A stretch of DNA of 64,000 nt from positions 2,046,001 to 2,110,000 of the forward strand of contig NZ_CP120683.1 in assembly GCF_030506325.1 (NCBI RefSeq), written 5' to 3'. This stretch comes from Tunicatimonas pelagia (lineage in GTDB: Bacteria > Bacteroidota > Bacteroidia > Cytophagales > Cyclobacteriaceae). A model generated the notes under the pieces. That model saw only the letters and a program-made list of their open reading frames with translations, did not search any database and was not told the origin of the DNA. Below are positions 34,187-42,405 of this stretch, in pieces. Numbering within the stretch: position 1 is the first letter of the stretch; each line of letters opens with the position of its first letter. Position numbers and translations under genes: made by a program.

Positions 34187-35329
34187 ATGATTCAGCTAGA
34201 GAGGTATAGGTCTGGATATTTTCAAAAGAGTCATACTGGGTACGAATATTTTATTCCGACCAAAATCAATGATAGATGGGTATGGGAGGACTCTAAACTA
34301 AATCTTTTAATGGAGAAGGCTGCTATCAAACTCGGAGAACTAAATTCGTTTTCTAAGCTTGTTCCAACTATTGATCTTTTTATCCAACTGCATGTTACAA
34401 AGGAAGCGGTAGTTTCAAGTAGAATTGAAGGAACTCAAACTCAGATGGATGAAGCTTTAATGGATGAAGATGAAATCGCACCGGAGCGAAAAGATGACTG
34501 GATAGAGGTAAACAATTATATCAAATCGCTTAACACGGCAATTGAACGACTTGAAAAACTACCCATATCTTCGCGCTTACTAAGAGAAACTCATCAGATA
34601 TTGCTGGATAGTGTAAGAGGAGAGCACAGATTACCAGGAGAATTTCGCTCGAGCCAAAATTGGATCGACGGAAACAGTCTATCTGATGCGATTTTCATTC
34701 CTCCTCATCAGGATTATGTTGGTGAACTAATGAGTGACCTAGAAAATTTTATTCATAACGAGGATATAGATGTACCAGAGCTTGTTAAGATAGCTATTGC
34801 CCACTACCAGTTTGAAACTATACATCCTTTTCTAGATGGTAACGGAAGAATTGGTCGACTCCTAATTACTTTGTTCTTGGTTGATAAAAAGATACTAACG
34901 AAACCTCTACTGTACTTATCAGCATACTTTGAAAAGAATAAAGGATTGTACTATGATAACTTAACTTTTGTAAGAACAAAAAACGATATGAAGCAATGGC
35001 TAAAGTACTTTTTAGTGGGCATTGCCGAAACAGCTGAGAAAGCATCACAGACATTATCTAATGTACTAGAATTGAAAGAAAGACTTGAGAATAAAATCAA
35101 TAATGATTTCGGCAGAAAAAGCCAGAATGCCATAATATTACTCCAGTACTTACTGAAAAAACCTATTATAAATGTGAATCAGGCCAAAGATGTTACTGGG
35201 CTAACTTACAATACAGCAAACTCTCTTATTTCAGATTTTATAGATGCTGATTTTCTTAAAGAAGTAACGGGATATAGCAGAAATCGAGTGTTTATATTTG
35301 ATGAATACCTCAAACTATTCTATAAATAA
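34187..35329 (+). CDS. Fic-domain protein (AMPylase-type) with built-in inhibitory helix and C-terminal winged helix
   Basis: Fic proteins transfer AMP or related groups from nucleotides to target side chains. The catalytic motif HPFLDGNGRIGR is complete at residues 213-224, with H213. An N-terminal inhibitory motif SSRIEG (77-82, E81) is the class II type that blocks ATP binding. The N-terminal DUF4172-like region and the C-terminal segment (about 310-375, VNQAKDVTGLTYNTANSLISD, in part) suggest a winged helix-turn-helix. That fits proteins that bind DNA, and repeated TGAGATAT sites lie upstream. The gene is AT-richer than its neighbours, suggesting transfer. The ATG at 34187 is directly preceded by AT-rich promoter sequence. 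Confidence 0.93.
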   Translation: MIQLERYRSGYFQKSHTGYEYFIPTKINDRWVWEDSKLNLLMEKAAIKLGELNSFSKLVPTIDLFIQLHVTKEAVVSSRIEGTQTQMDEALMDEDEIAPERKDDWIEVNNYIKSLNTAIERLEKLPISSRLLRETHQILLDSVRGEHRLPGEFRSSQNWIDGNSLSDAIFIPPHQDYVGELMSDLENFIHNEDIDVPELVKIAIAHYQFETIHPFLDGNGRIGRLLITLFLVDKKILTKPLLYLSAYFEKNKGLYYDNLTFVRTKNDMKQWLKYFLVGIAETAEKASQTLSNVLELKERLENKINNDFGRKSQNAIILLQYLLKKPIINVNQAKDVTGLTYNTANSLISDFIDADFLKEVTGYSRNRVFIFDEYLKLFYK

Positions 35330-35337
35330 GGTCACTA

Positions 35338-35958
35338 TCAATGATGCCCGTGATGCGATTCCTCTACCATACTGGTGCCAATTAGGCAGCCGATGGCTTC
35401 GGTTTTGGAGACTGAAATCGGATTACCCTGTAAGTAAGCGGTAAGCGCATCTGCTACGTAGTGTTCAGTAACAACCCGACGGTAGCGACCTAGCTCGTAG
35501 AACCAGTTGTCGATCGCTCCGCGGTAGCGCACCTGGCCGAGTGAATCTAGTAAGAACGCTTCGGGAGTGGTGTTGGCTTGAAGCTGCTTCGCTAGCTTTT
35601 GTTGGGGGTCGGGCAAATGGGTAAAATTGTAACGGTAGTCTTGGGCAAATTCAGCAATCGTCTCATGGTCAATACCAACTACCGGATACACCGCCACCAC
35701 GGTCACGTCTTTATCTTGCCACTCTTGCTGAAGCTTACGAAGCGTAGCACCGTACTTCTGTGTCACCGGACACTCGGGGTCCATAAACAAAACTACCGTA
35801 GCCGCTTGGCTGCGGATTTGATGCGGAGTAAGTTCCTGCCCAACCAGGGTTTGAAAGGTATCTTGCGGCCAGTGGATAACCTGAGCGGATAAAGTTGAAG
35901 CGAGCAGTATGCCAGATAAGCTGACTAGCAACCAGCACCAATAGCGAACGAGATTCAT
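35338..35958 (-). CDS. Secreted redoxin-family (thioredoxin-fold) protein
   Basis: Exported thioredoxin-fold protein of 206 residues, with a signal peptide ending LASTLSAQ. The active-site-like stretch is LFMDPECPVTQKYG, with C63 and Pro. The second Cys of a CxxC pair is absent, as in peroxiredoxin-like or SCO-like redoxins. TPEAFLLDSLGQVRYRG is the cis-Pro region. The C-terminus has EAIGCLIG and a short His-rich tail, EESHHGHH, which may bind metal. The gene is divergent from, and 83 bp away from, a heme-motif protein, a pairing that suggests a shared oxidative or copper-related role. Substrate is unknown. Confidence 0.8.
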   Translation of the reverse strand: MNLVRYWCWLLVSLSGILLASTLSAQVIHWPQDTFQTLVGQELTPHQIRSQAATVVLFMDPECPVTQKYGATLRKLQQEWQDKDVTVVAVYPVVGIDHETIAEFAQDYRYNFTHLPDPQQKLAKQLQANTTPEAFLLDSLGQVRYRGAIDNWFYELGRYRRVVTEHYVADALTAYLQGNPISVSKTEAIGCLIGTSMVEESHHGHH

Positions 35959-36041
35959 AAGAATTATGTATTTTTGAGGTTAACGTACCGAGCAATATAA
36001 AGAATCGGTTAGAGAAGCGAAAATATAATTATGGAAAGCGT

Positions 36042-37325
36042 ATGCTTCGCTTACGTACTATTTTCTTAGTTGGAATATTGAGTTGGACTGGTAGCACTTA
36101 CGCCCAAAACCAGATCACTTTTAACGATCATGTGGTGCATATCGTCCACCGCAATTGCACTCCCTGTCATCATAAAGGCGGAATTGGGCCGTTTCCACTC
36201 GTTACGTATCAAGACGTGGCCAAACGAGCTGATTTTATTCAGCGCGTAACCGGAACTCGCTACATGCCACCTTGGAAGGCCGATCCAACCTTTCAGCGCT
36301 ACAAAAACGAACGTCTGCTCAGACCTCACGAAATTAACCTGATTAAAGTATGGGTAGAAAATGGTGCTCCCGAAGGCGATCCGCAGAAAGCACCACCTCC
36401 GCCCACCTTCGCCAATAATCCGCACTTGAAAATGGAGCCGGATTTAGTACTGCCCATGACGCAGCCCTACGAAATTTCGGATACGGGTATTGAAGATTTC
36501 CGCTTCTTCAGCGTACCAACCAACCTACCGAAAGATGTATACATCAAAGCGATTGAGTTTGAACCGGGCAACCGTCGCTACGTGCATCACAGCCGCATTA
36601 TGGTAGATACTACCAACCAAATCCGGGGTATTGATCGCATGTCGGAGTATGATCCTCGTATTAAAGAATTTCAGAAAACGCCGCTGGCCGATGAGTTTCT
36701 GTACGGTTGGGTACCGGGCAACCTGCCAATTGTCTTTCCCGAGGGTACTGGTAAACCGCTGAAGAAGAATAGTGACCTGATATTTAATGTCCATTACGCT
36801 CCCTCGGGTGTTAGCGATACGGATCAGTCTACGGTAAAGTTATACTTCACGAAAAAGCCCGTTAGCCGAGAGGTAAAGACATTCGCATTGCGGGAAAACG
36901 ATATTGTCAACCAGCCCTTCGTAATTCCGGCGAATAACGTTAAAACGTTCTACTTGCGATCAGCACCTCTCAGTAATGATATTCAGCTAATTTCGGTGCT
37001 GCCCCATATGCATACCTTAGGTCAATCGTTTGTTGCTTACGCCATTACTCCTAGTGGAGATATGATTCCGCTGGTACGCATCAACGATTGGGATTTCAAC
37101 TGGCAATCTACCTACGTATTTCGGAAGCCACTCACCCTGCCCGAACGGTCAGTTATTTATGCCGAGGGCATTTATGACAATACCAGCGACAATCCCGAAA
37201 ACCCTAATGTACCGCCCAAAACCGTTACCTACGGTTGGAACACCACCAGCGAAATGATGAACCTAATTATGTACTACCTGGATGCTCCGTCGGTCGGGCC
37301 ACTTCGGAAAGATGCCCAGGAATAG
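36042..37325 (+). CDS. Secreted cytochrome c/copper monooxygenase-like protein
   Basis: Exported protein of 427 residues, with a signal peptide ending TGSTYAQ. The heme-binding motif CTPCH is at residues 39-43, and a nearby YMPPWKADP stretch supplies a likely axial Met. The remainder resembles the two-domain, copper type II monooxygenase (PHM-like) fold, with RYVHHSRIMVD and LPHMHTLGQSF as His-rich metal-site candidates. Such cytochrome-fused proteins are common in Bacteroidota and Planctomycetota, but their substrates are not known. The redoxin gene is divergent from it across an 83-bp shared promoter region. The domain call for the second half is by motif only. Confidence 0.75.
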   Translation: MLRLRTIFLVGILSWTGSTYAQNQITFNDHVVHIVHRNCTPCHHKGGIGPFPLVTYQDVAKRADFIQRVTGTRYMPPWKADPTFQRYKNERLLRPHEINLIKVWVENGAPEGDPQKAPPPPTFANNPHLKMEPDLVLPMTQPYEISDTGIEDFRFFSVPTNLPKDVYIKAIEFEPGNRRYVHHSRIMVDTTNQIRGIDRMSEYDPRIKEFQKTPLADEFLYGWVPGNLPIVFPEGTGKPLKKNSDLIFNVHYAPSGVSDTDQSTVKLYFTKKPVSREVKTFALRENDIVNQPFVIPANNVKTFYLRSAPLSNDIQLISVLPHMHTLGQSFVAYAITPSGDMIPLVRINDWDFNWQSTYVFRKPLTLPERSVIYAEGIYDNTSDNPENPNVPPKTVTYGWNTTSEMMNLIMYYLDAPSVGPLRKDAQE

Positions 37326-37359
37326 AAGATAAGATTGTCGTAACGGACTGTTTCTCTAT

Positions 37360-38271
37360 CTACTTAATCTTGTAGTCCCCGTTGATATTATCTATATAAA
37401 GCACGTGATCTTTGAAGAAACGATTTCCTATCCGTATCCGATTGGTAGAACTAATCTTCACCTCAACGTTAGCTATTTCGTAGTCGTCTATTTTAACTAA
37501 TGGAATAGTTCCAACCTGTTGCTTCACTGTTCGTACTCCTCCTACCGTATAGACCTCTCGCTCTTCTTCGCGTAGATCATATTTGCTCAAAAGTTGTTTA
37601 GCAAGCTTTGATTCATTTGGCACACCCAGCGCACTAGATGATCCTAAATCAACCATCGCTTGGTATTGCTCTCCATCAATGGTCACCGTTACAAAGGGAG
37701 ACCCATCTTTCCGGTCAATTTCAATTTTTTGAAATGTGCTGTCCACTAAGTTACGAGAAGATAGGGTCAGCGTTTGGTTGGGATAGTCTATCCGCCAGTT
37801 GGCTTTACTGATTACATTTTGACCGATAAATCCACCAAAATTAGGCACCTTATCATTCAAACCCTCTAAATTACTATTAATGGCTTGTAAGCTTCTGAAA
37901 TCCACATCGCCTATCTGGAACGATGGTACAACCTCTCGTCCGAATTTCACAGTACGGTTAGAAGCCCCCGTTATTTTCATCGATTTTCCGGTGGTAGTAT
38001 CTCGCTGGATCACCACTAAGTCGGCTCCCGTATCAAACAAAAAGTTTCGGGTGGTATCACTGCTCAGTGTTACGGGAACGATAATTAGCGATTTGTAGGT
38101 GGTAAACGGGAATTCGTAATAGAAATCCTCCGGCTGAATGTAGCCTGCCCGTTGTAGTTTTGTAAGATTAAAGCACCCTACCGTAGTTAGTAGTAAAATT
38201 GAAAAGAGTGCGCGTTTAATAAGTTTCAATGATTTGTCGATTTTATTGTTGCTACGGCAAGGTAGTGACAA
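37360..38271 (-). CDS. Retropepsin-like aspartyl protease-fold lipoprotein
   Basis: Two pepsin-like lobes are visible. The first has NFLFDTGADLVVI with the DTG catalytic triplet. The second has AMVDLGSSSALGVP, where the triplet reads DLG. The N-terminus has a hydrophobic stretch and lipobox LLTTVGC. No ATG is available: a TTG at 38271 overlaps the upstream gene, and a TTG at 38229 would give the compact signal MKLIKRALFSILLLTTVGC and may be the true start. Family members include secreted aspartic proteases of unknown targets. The gene overlaps the membrane-protein gene by 20 bp with the distal start, suggesting one operon. Activity is uncertain because of the altered second motif. Confidence 0.75.
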   Translation of the reverse strand: MSLPCRSNNKIDKSLKLIKRALFSILLLTTVGCFNLTKLQRAGYIQPEDFYYEFPFTTYKSLIIVPVTLSSDTTRNFLFDTGADLVVIQRDTTTGKSMKITGASNRTVKFGREVVPSFQIGDVDFRSLQAINSNLEGLNDKVPNFGGFIGQNVISKANWRIDYPNQTLTLSSRNLVDSTFQKIEIDRKDGSPFVTVTIDGEQYQAMVDLGSSSALGVPNESKLAKQLLSKYDLREEEREVYTVGGVRTVKQQVGTIPLVKIDDYEIANVEVKISSTNRIRIGNRFFKDHVLYIDNINGDYKIK

Positions 38272-38935
38272 TTTCCTTATTCCATTCGTAGCGCAATGCT
38301 ACTAAATGGCTAAACAGTACTGCCGGAACTACCACGCCGGGCAGCAAAACGAAAGGAAAGGTTAACACCGCAATATTTGGTTGATTGAAGGCTAATTGCT
38401 GAAGCGGAGACGGTATAGATAAAATAGCGTGAATTACGATGTTACCCAGCAGCAGCAGCGAGATAATATGCCACCCAATAATTAATGAACGGCTTAGTAC
38501 TCTTTTCTTGTAGCCGAAATAGTAAATGAAAGGCGCGGTGATGCCCGCCAGTATATCAAAGTTTCTCCCCGCAAATGTCATTAGCTCCGGGATAGTACCG
38601 TACACAAATAGCTGATAAAGAATAAGCTCCACCGGCACTCTAACCACATGAATCAGCACTAAAGGTGGAATATTCGCTTCATGTACCCGCTGGGAGTTAA
38701 AAACATAAACAATAGTCAGCAGCGGTATAAGCAACACCATAGTAAAGCGAGGGGGCACTGAATCGGTATTCTGATAAAAGCCAGAAAAAGCTAGCACTGA
38801 TAGTAGCATTAGCCACGCTAAAGCGGTTATCCATCCGCTTGCAGATAGACGGATAGCTGCATTTAGCATAATCAACGTGAACCCGGCAACCAGAATAAAC
38901 TCTCCCGCCACAAACCAAGGAATAGAATCAAGCAT
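38252..38935 (-). CDS. Hypothetical multi-pass membrane protein
   Basis: I do not recognise the family. The 227-residue protein has about seven predicted membrane segments. Examples are FVAGEFILVAGFTLIMLNAA, ITALAWLMLLSVLAFSGFY, FTMVLLIPLLTIVYVF and IIGWHIISLLLLGNIVIHAI. It has short polar loops and ends in a positively charged tail. It is followed by the pepsin-like lipoprotein gene, whose predicted start overlaps its end, so the two are probably co-transcribed. No conserved catalytic residue pattern stands out, and a role in the membrane cannot be specified. Confidence 0.65.
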   Translation of the reverse strand: MLDSIPWFVAGEFILVAGFTLIMLNAAIRLSASGWITALAWLMLLSVLAFSGFYQNTDSVPPRFTMVLLIPLLTIVYVFNSQRVHEANIPPLVLIHVVRVPVELILYQLFVYGTIPELMTFAGRNFDILAGITAPFIYYFGYKKRVLSRSLIIGWHIISLLLLGNIVIHAILSIPSPLQQLAFNQPNIAVLTFPFVLLPGVVVPAVLFSHLVALRYEWNKEIVTTLP

Positions 38936-39079
38936 AATAATGAACGACGATTAATGAATAATGACTAATGTGCGACTTGTCCCAGAGTGAGCAATGTCGC
39001 CGTGGAACGAAGCAATGAGCAGATTTACAAGGTTTAAGTTTGGAAAAACAATGCAGCGAAAATAAACTTCGGTCTTCGG

Positions 39080-39535
39080 TCAAACCCCGAATTGGCGCAG
39101 ATGATGTTCCAGATGTTTATGAAACATAGCACTCCACTCTTCTTTAGTAAGTCGACCGAATGAATGAGACTCTCGGTTATGAAAATGTTTTTCTCCTAGC
39201 TCCTGGGTTTTCTTCAAATACTGTACGAGTCGCTCCTTTTCCACTCCAAAGTCTTTGGCATCTTTCACAATAAATTGCGGAGCAGTTTGACCGTTTTTCT
39301 TGTAAGGCTTGCTGCCCACCACGGTAGACTTGGCAAAAAGCTTAAGCATGAATTTTACAAAAGCATTCGGTTTAGGGTGCTTGTTTTCGTAAGTCATTTC
39401 GTAGGTCACGTTGCAGTGGGCTAGCATTTGAGCTACATTCATTTTCCCCCATTGGTTGGGAGTAGTAGGGGTTAACTGGTTCACTCGGTTAATGAGGCTG
39501 TCAGTGATGCTTTTCTCAAAGATGTTGTTGGCCAT
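39080..39535 (-). CDS. DUF1569/DinB-like protein
   Basis: Cytoplasmic four-helix-bundle protein (151 residues) of the DUF1569 group, related in fold to DinB/YfiT-like metalloproteins. Signature stretches are QWGKMNVAQMLAHCNVTYEM (in part) with a His that may ligate metal, then FGRLTKEEWSAMFHKHLEHHLRQFG at the C-terminus with a His cluster. Function of the family is unknown; related proteins are thiol-dependent transferases. It stands between a repeat-containing spacer and the membrane-protein operon. Length is normal. Confidence 0.8.
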   Translation of the reverse strand: MANNIFEKSITDSLINRVNQLTPTTPNQWGKMNVAQMLAHCNVTYEMTYENKHPKPNAFVKFMLKLFAKSTVVGSKPYKKNGQTAPQFIVKDAKDFGVEKERLVQYLKKTQELGEKHFHNRESHSFGRLTKEEWSAMFHKHLEHHLRQFGV

Positions 39536-39555
39536 AGGTTAGGGATTGGGTGTTG

Positions 39556-39597
39556 GGCATTAGATTTGTGTTTCTAAGCTGTAGAAGCTCTAATGCC
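39556..39597. repeat. Intergenic inverted repeat
   Basis: GGCATTAG at 39556-39563 and CTAATGCC at 39590-39597 are perfect inverted arms around a 26-nt loop. The repeat lies between the Crp/Fnr regulator and the DUF1569 gene and includes words seen in other spacers here (TTAGGGATTGGG just before it). Confidence 0.5.
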
Positions 39598-39663
39598 TAT
39601 AAGCACTTATAACAAAGGTACCGCAGAATGAATACGAAATTCTTGTCATAGGACAAGAATTTA

Positions 39664-40245
39664 CTACTCCTTAGCTATTTCTTTTCTTATTCGGCTCAGT
39701 GAAGTATCCGTAATACCCAAATACGTGGCAATATGCTTTAGGGAAACATTGTGAATCAATTCAGGGGACTCTTTTACCAACTGTAAGTACCGCTCCTTGG
39801 CCGAGTCAGTAATCATCGCCGTGCTTCTCCGCTTAAGGGCAAAGTAGCTGCCTACCAATCGAGATCGCCCCCCTTCCCGGAAAGCTTCAATACTGTGAAA
39901 TAACCGCTGAAACTCATCAAACCCCAGCCGCCACACTACGCAATCGGTAAGAGCTTGGTAGTGTTCTTTAGTAGGATTTTTCAGAAAGAAAGATGGCCAG
40001 TCAATGAGGATTTGTGCTTTCGTGAAGAAGCCCGTAGTGATGTCATTCCCATCAGTATCAACTGCGTAAGAGCGGACAAAGCCACTTTCTACGAAATAGT
40101 AATAATGAGCTACCTCACCCGCCTGTAAAATATACTCGTTCTTATTGAACGTAACTTGGGCGAATTGAGAGACTACGCTAGCTAACTCTTCAGCCGTAAG
40201 ATTATCATTCTTCAGAATTTTTTGTAGGATGTGTTGCTCAGCCAT
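39664..40245 (-). CDS. Crp/Fnr-family transcriptional regulator
   Basis: Cyclic-nucleotide-binding-domain regulator of 193 residues. The N-terminal beta-roll is seen as FNKNEYILQAGEVAHYYYFVESGFVRSY (in part). The C-terminal helix-turn-helix is SLKHIATYLGITDTSLSRIRKEI. The residue pattern lacks a clear phosphate-binding cassette for cAMP, as is common in Bacteroidota members. The start is the ATG at 40245; a TTG one codon upstream is not needed. The gene is isolated. Its target genes are unknown. Confidence 0.9.
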   Translation of the reverse strand: MAEQHILQKILKNDNLTAEELASVVSQFAQVTFNKNEYILQAGEVAHYYYFVESGFVRSYAVDTDGNDITTGFFTKAQILIDWPSFFLKNPTKEHYQALTDCVVWRLGFDEFQRLFHSIEAFREGGRSRLVGSYFALKRRSTAMITDSAKERYLQLVKESPELIHNVSLKHIATYLGITDTSLSRIRKEIAKE

Positions 40246-40299
40246 CAATGATTGTCGTGAATTTTAAAACTTTGTCTTGCCGTTTATAGGGTTTTTGCT

Positions 40300-40680
40300 T
40301 CAGAAGAACAACTCCCCGAGTTTAGGCAGAAAAATAATTACGCCGATCACTACGGCGGTAATAGCGGAAAGTAACACCGCTGCCGCTCCCAAATCCTTAA
40401 TTCGCTTAATGCGGTCATCTCGCTGAGGTGAAATAAAATCAGCAATGTGCTCTACAGCCGTATTGAGAATTTCGGTTACGAAGACAAAGCCAACCGTTAG
40501 CACAATAACTATCCACTCGGTTGCGCTCACGCTGAAGAAGGCTCCGAGTATAATTACCAGAAGGGTAATCGCCAGATGCACCCGAGCGTTATGTTCTTCC
40601 CTAAACAACGCCTGCAACCCACTGAAAGCGTGGTGAAAACTCTTAATTCTATCGATGATTGAGAATTTTTTGGCAGACAT
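40300..40680 (-). CDS. Diacylglycerol kinase/undecaprenol kinase family protein
   Basis: Small integral membrane kinase of the prokaryotic DgkA family (126 residues). It phosphorylates diacylglycerol or undecaprenol in the inner membrane. The sequence shows SFHHAFSGLQALFREEHNARVH at the N-terminus (in part), VFVTEILNTAVEHIADF with the Glu-Asn catalytic region, and RIKRIKDLGAAAVLLSA. Three membrane helices follow the usual pattern. Length matches the Gram-positive-like short form. It lies downstream of trkH in the same direction, about 90 bp away. Substrate choice between diacylglycerol and undecaprenol is not decided by sequence. Confidence 0.92.
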   Translation of the reverse strand: MSAKKFSIIDRIKSFHHAFSGLQALFREEHNARVHLAITLLVIILGAFFSVSATEWIVIVLTVGFVFVTEILNTAVEHIADFISPQRDDRIKRIKDLGAAAVLLSAITAVVIGVIIFLPKLGELFF

Positions 40681-40772
40681 ATCCTCAAGTCACTGATACA
40701 GGATAAAATAGCTGATTAATTCCCAGACAAACTCCGAGATTGTTCATTGCTAACTGTTCATTGTTATTTGCC

Positions 40773-42233
40773 CTACGCATGACGACTCCAGTAATAGGGA
40801 GTGAACAGCATCAGTACGGTGAACAGCTCCAACCGCCCGAGCATCATCAGAAATGACAGAAACCACTTGCCAAAGTCAGGCAGATGGGCAAAGTTATCAA
40901 CCGGACCTACGGTACCAATTCCCGGCCCGATGTTGCCTAAGGAAGTAGCGACTGAACCAACCGCCGTCATAAAATCTACCCCCGACAGCGACATAATGGC
41001 TGAGCCTAGCGCAAAAATGGTAATATAGATGATAAAAAACGCCAGTACATTAAAGGTAATATCCTGGGTAACCGCATTATTGTTGTAGCGCACCGGAATT
41101 ACCGCCGAGGGATGGATCTGCCGCTTCATTTCGAGTAAGCTGTTCTTAAGCAGAATAGTATGCCGAACAATCTTTACCCCACCCGAGGTTGATCCTGCCG
41201 AACCACCGGTAAACATCAGCAGAAAGAATATAACCGTCAGTAATGGCATCCAAGCAGTATAATCGGCGGTGATGTAACCCGTAGTACTAATCACCGATAT
41301 TACCTGAAAAACGGCGTAACGGAAGGATTCTTCCGCATTATTTTCAGTAGAAATAAAAATACCTACCGTAGTAATTGTGGTGACAATAACCGTGAACCAC
41401 AGATAATTTCTGAACTCTTCGTTCTGCCAGACTTTCCGAAAGCTTCCTTTCAGCATAAAGTAGGTAAGCGTGAAGCTGGTACCTGCTAAAAACATAAAGA
41501 TAGTTATCACATACTGAATGTAGGCTGAGTCGTAGTGAGCAATACTAGCGTTTTTTGGGGAAAACCCACCCGTTGCCATGGTGGTTAGGCCGTGGTTAAT
41601 CGCATCGTAAAAGCTCATTCCACCAATCCAGAGCAAAACCGTTTCGGCAAGGGTTAGGCTAAGATAGATAATCCATAACCGTTTGGCCGTATCTCGGATA
41701 CGGGGTTTTAGTTTGTCAGGACTAATGCCAGGTGCCTCCGATTGAAATAGCTGCATTCCACCGATACCCAGAATTGGGAGAATAGCCACAGCCAGCACAA
41801 TAATTCCCATGCCTCCAATCCACTGGGTAAGGCTTCGCCAGAACAGAATTCCTTTGGGAACTACCTCAATATCAGTGAGAATGGTTGCACCGGTGGTAGT
41901 AAAGCCCGACATAGCCTCAAAAAAAGCATCTGGATAAGTAGGAATAGCCCCACTAAGAAAGTACGGTAAGGAGCCGAAAGATGAGATCAGTATCCAGCTC
42001 AGAGTCACCACCAGATAACCATCGCGACGGCGCATTTCTTTATCTTGCTGATTGCGCGTAAGCAGCCACGTACCTCCTCCCACCAACAGCGTAATGCCCG
42101 ACGACGAGAGTAGTGCTTTCCAATCTTGACTGCCGTAGTACAGCGATACCGGTAAACAAATGAGCATAAAGCCTGCGGTGAATACCAGAATCAACCCCAG
42201 AATATTGAACAGCACTTTCCAGTTAAAGAGCAT
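40773..42233 (-). CDS. trkH: TrkH-family potassium uptake protein
   Basis: Membrane subunit of Trk/Ktr potassium uptake, with 486 residues and four M-P-M repeats. Each selectivity-filter segment is recognisable: MSGFTTTGATIL, TTMATGGFSPKN, VISTTGYITADY and ATSLGNIGPGIG. The N-terminus has FNILGLILVFTAGFMLICLPV. The partner TrkA gene lies directly upstream, in the same direction, 172 bp away across a repeat-rich spacer. Together they import K+ for turgor and pH control. All filter glycines are present, so the protein should be functional. Confidence 0.96.
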   Translation of the reverse strand: MLFNWKVLFNILGLILVFTAGFMLICLPVSLYYGSQDWKALLSSSGITLLVGGGTWLLTRNQQDKEMRRRDGYLVVTLSWILISSFGSLPYFLSGAIPTYPDAFFEAMSGFTTTGATILTDIEVVPKGILFWRSLTQWIGGMGIIVLAVAILPILGIGGMQLFQSEAPGISPDKLKPRIRDTAKRLWIIYLSLTLAETVLLWIGGMSFYDAINHGLTTMATGGFSPKNASIAHYDSAYIQYVITIFMFLAGTSFTLTYFMLKGSFRKVWQNEEFRNYLWFTVIVTTITTVGIFISTENNAEESFRYAVFQVISVISTTGYITADYTAWMPLLTVIFFLLMFTGGSAGSTSGGVKIVRHTILLKNSLLEMKRQIHPSAVIPVRYNNNAVTQDITFNVLAFFIIYITIFALGSAIMSLSGVDFMTAVGSVATSLGNIGPGIGTVGPVDNFAHLPDFGKWFLSFLMMLGRLELFTVLMLFTPYYWSRHA

Positions 42234-42242
42234 ACCCGCGCT

Positions 42243-42280
42243 AAAGTGTTAAAGTGTTAAAGTGTTAAAGTGTTAAAGTG
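42243..42280. repeat. Tandem 8-bp repeat between trkA and trkH
   Basis: The unit TAAAGTGT is repeated about 4.75 times without interruption. A spaced, imperfect inverted counterpart (TAACACTATAACACTAC) lies at 42371-42387 near the trkA stop, so transcripts could fold across the spacer. No protein-coding role is seen. Confidence 0.75.
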
Positions 42281-42405
42281 CGTACGTAGTGTGAGAGTAC
42301 TTGTGTATTCATATTTAGGGTTGTTTTGAGTTACCAAAAACAGCGTTCTAAATACCAAACTCAAAAATTTTAACACTATAACACTACGCACCATAGCACT
42401 AAACT

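Noticed and set aside
42243-42280. Tandem repeat considered as a CRISPR array
   Set aside because: Units are 8 bp and directly adjacent with no spacers, and no cas genes are nearby.
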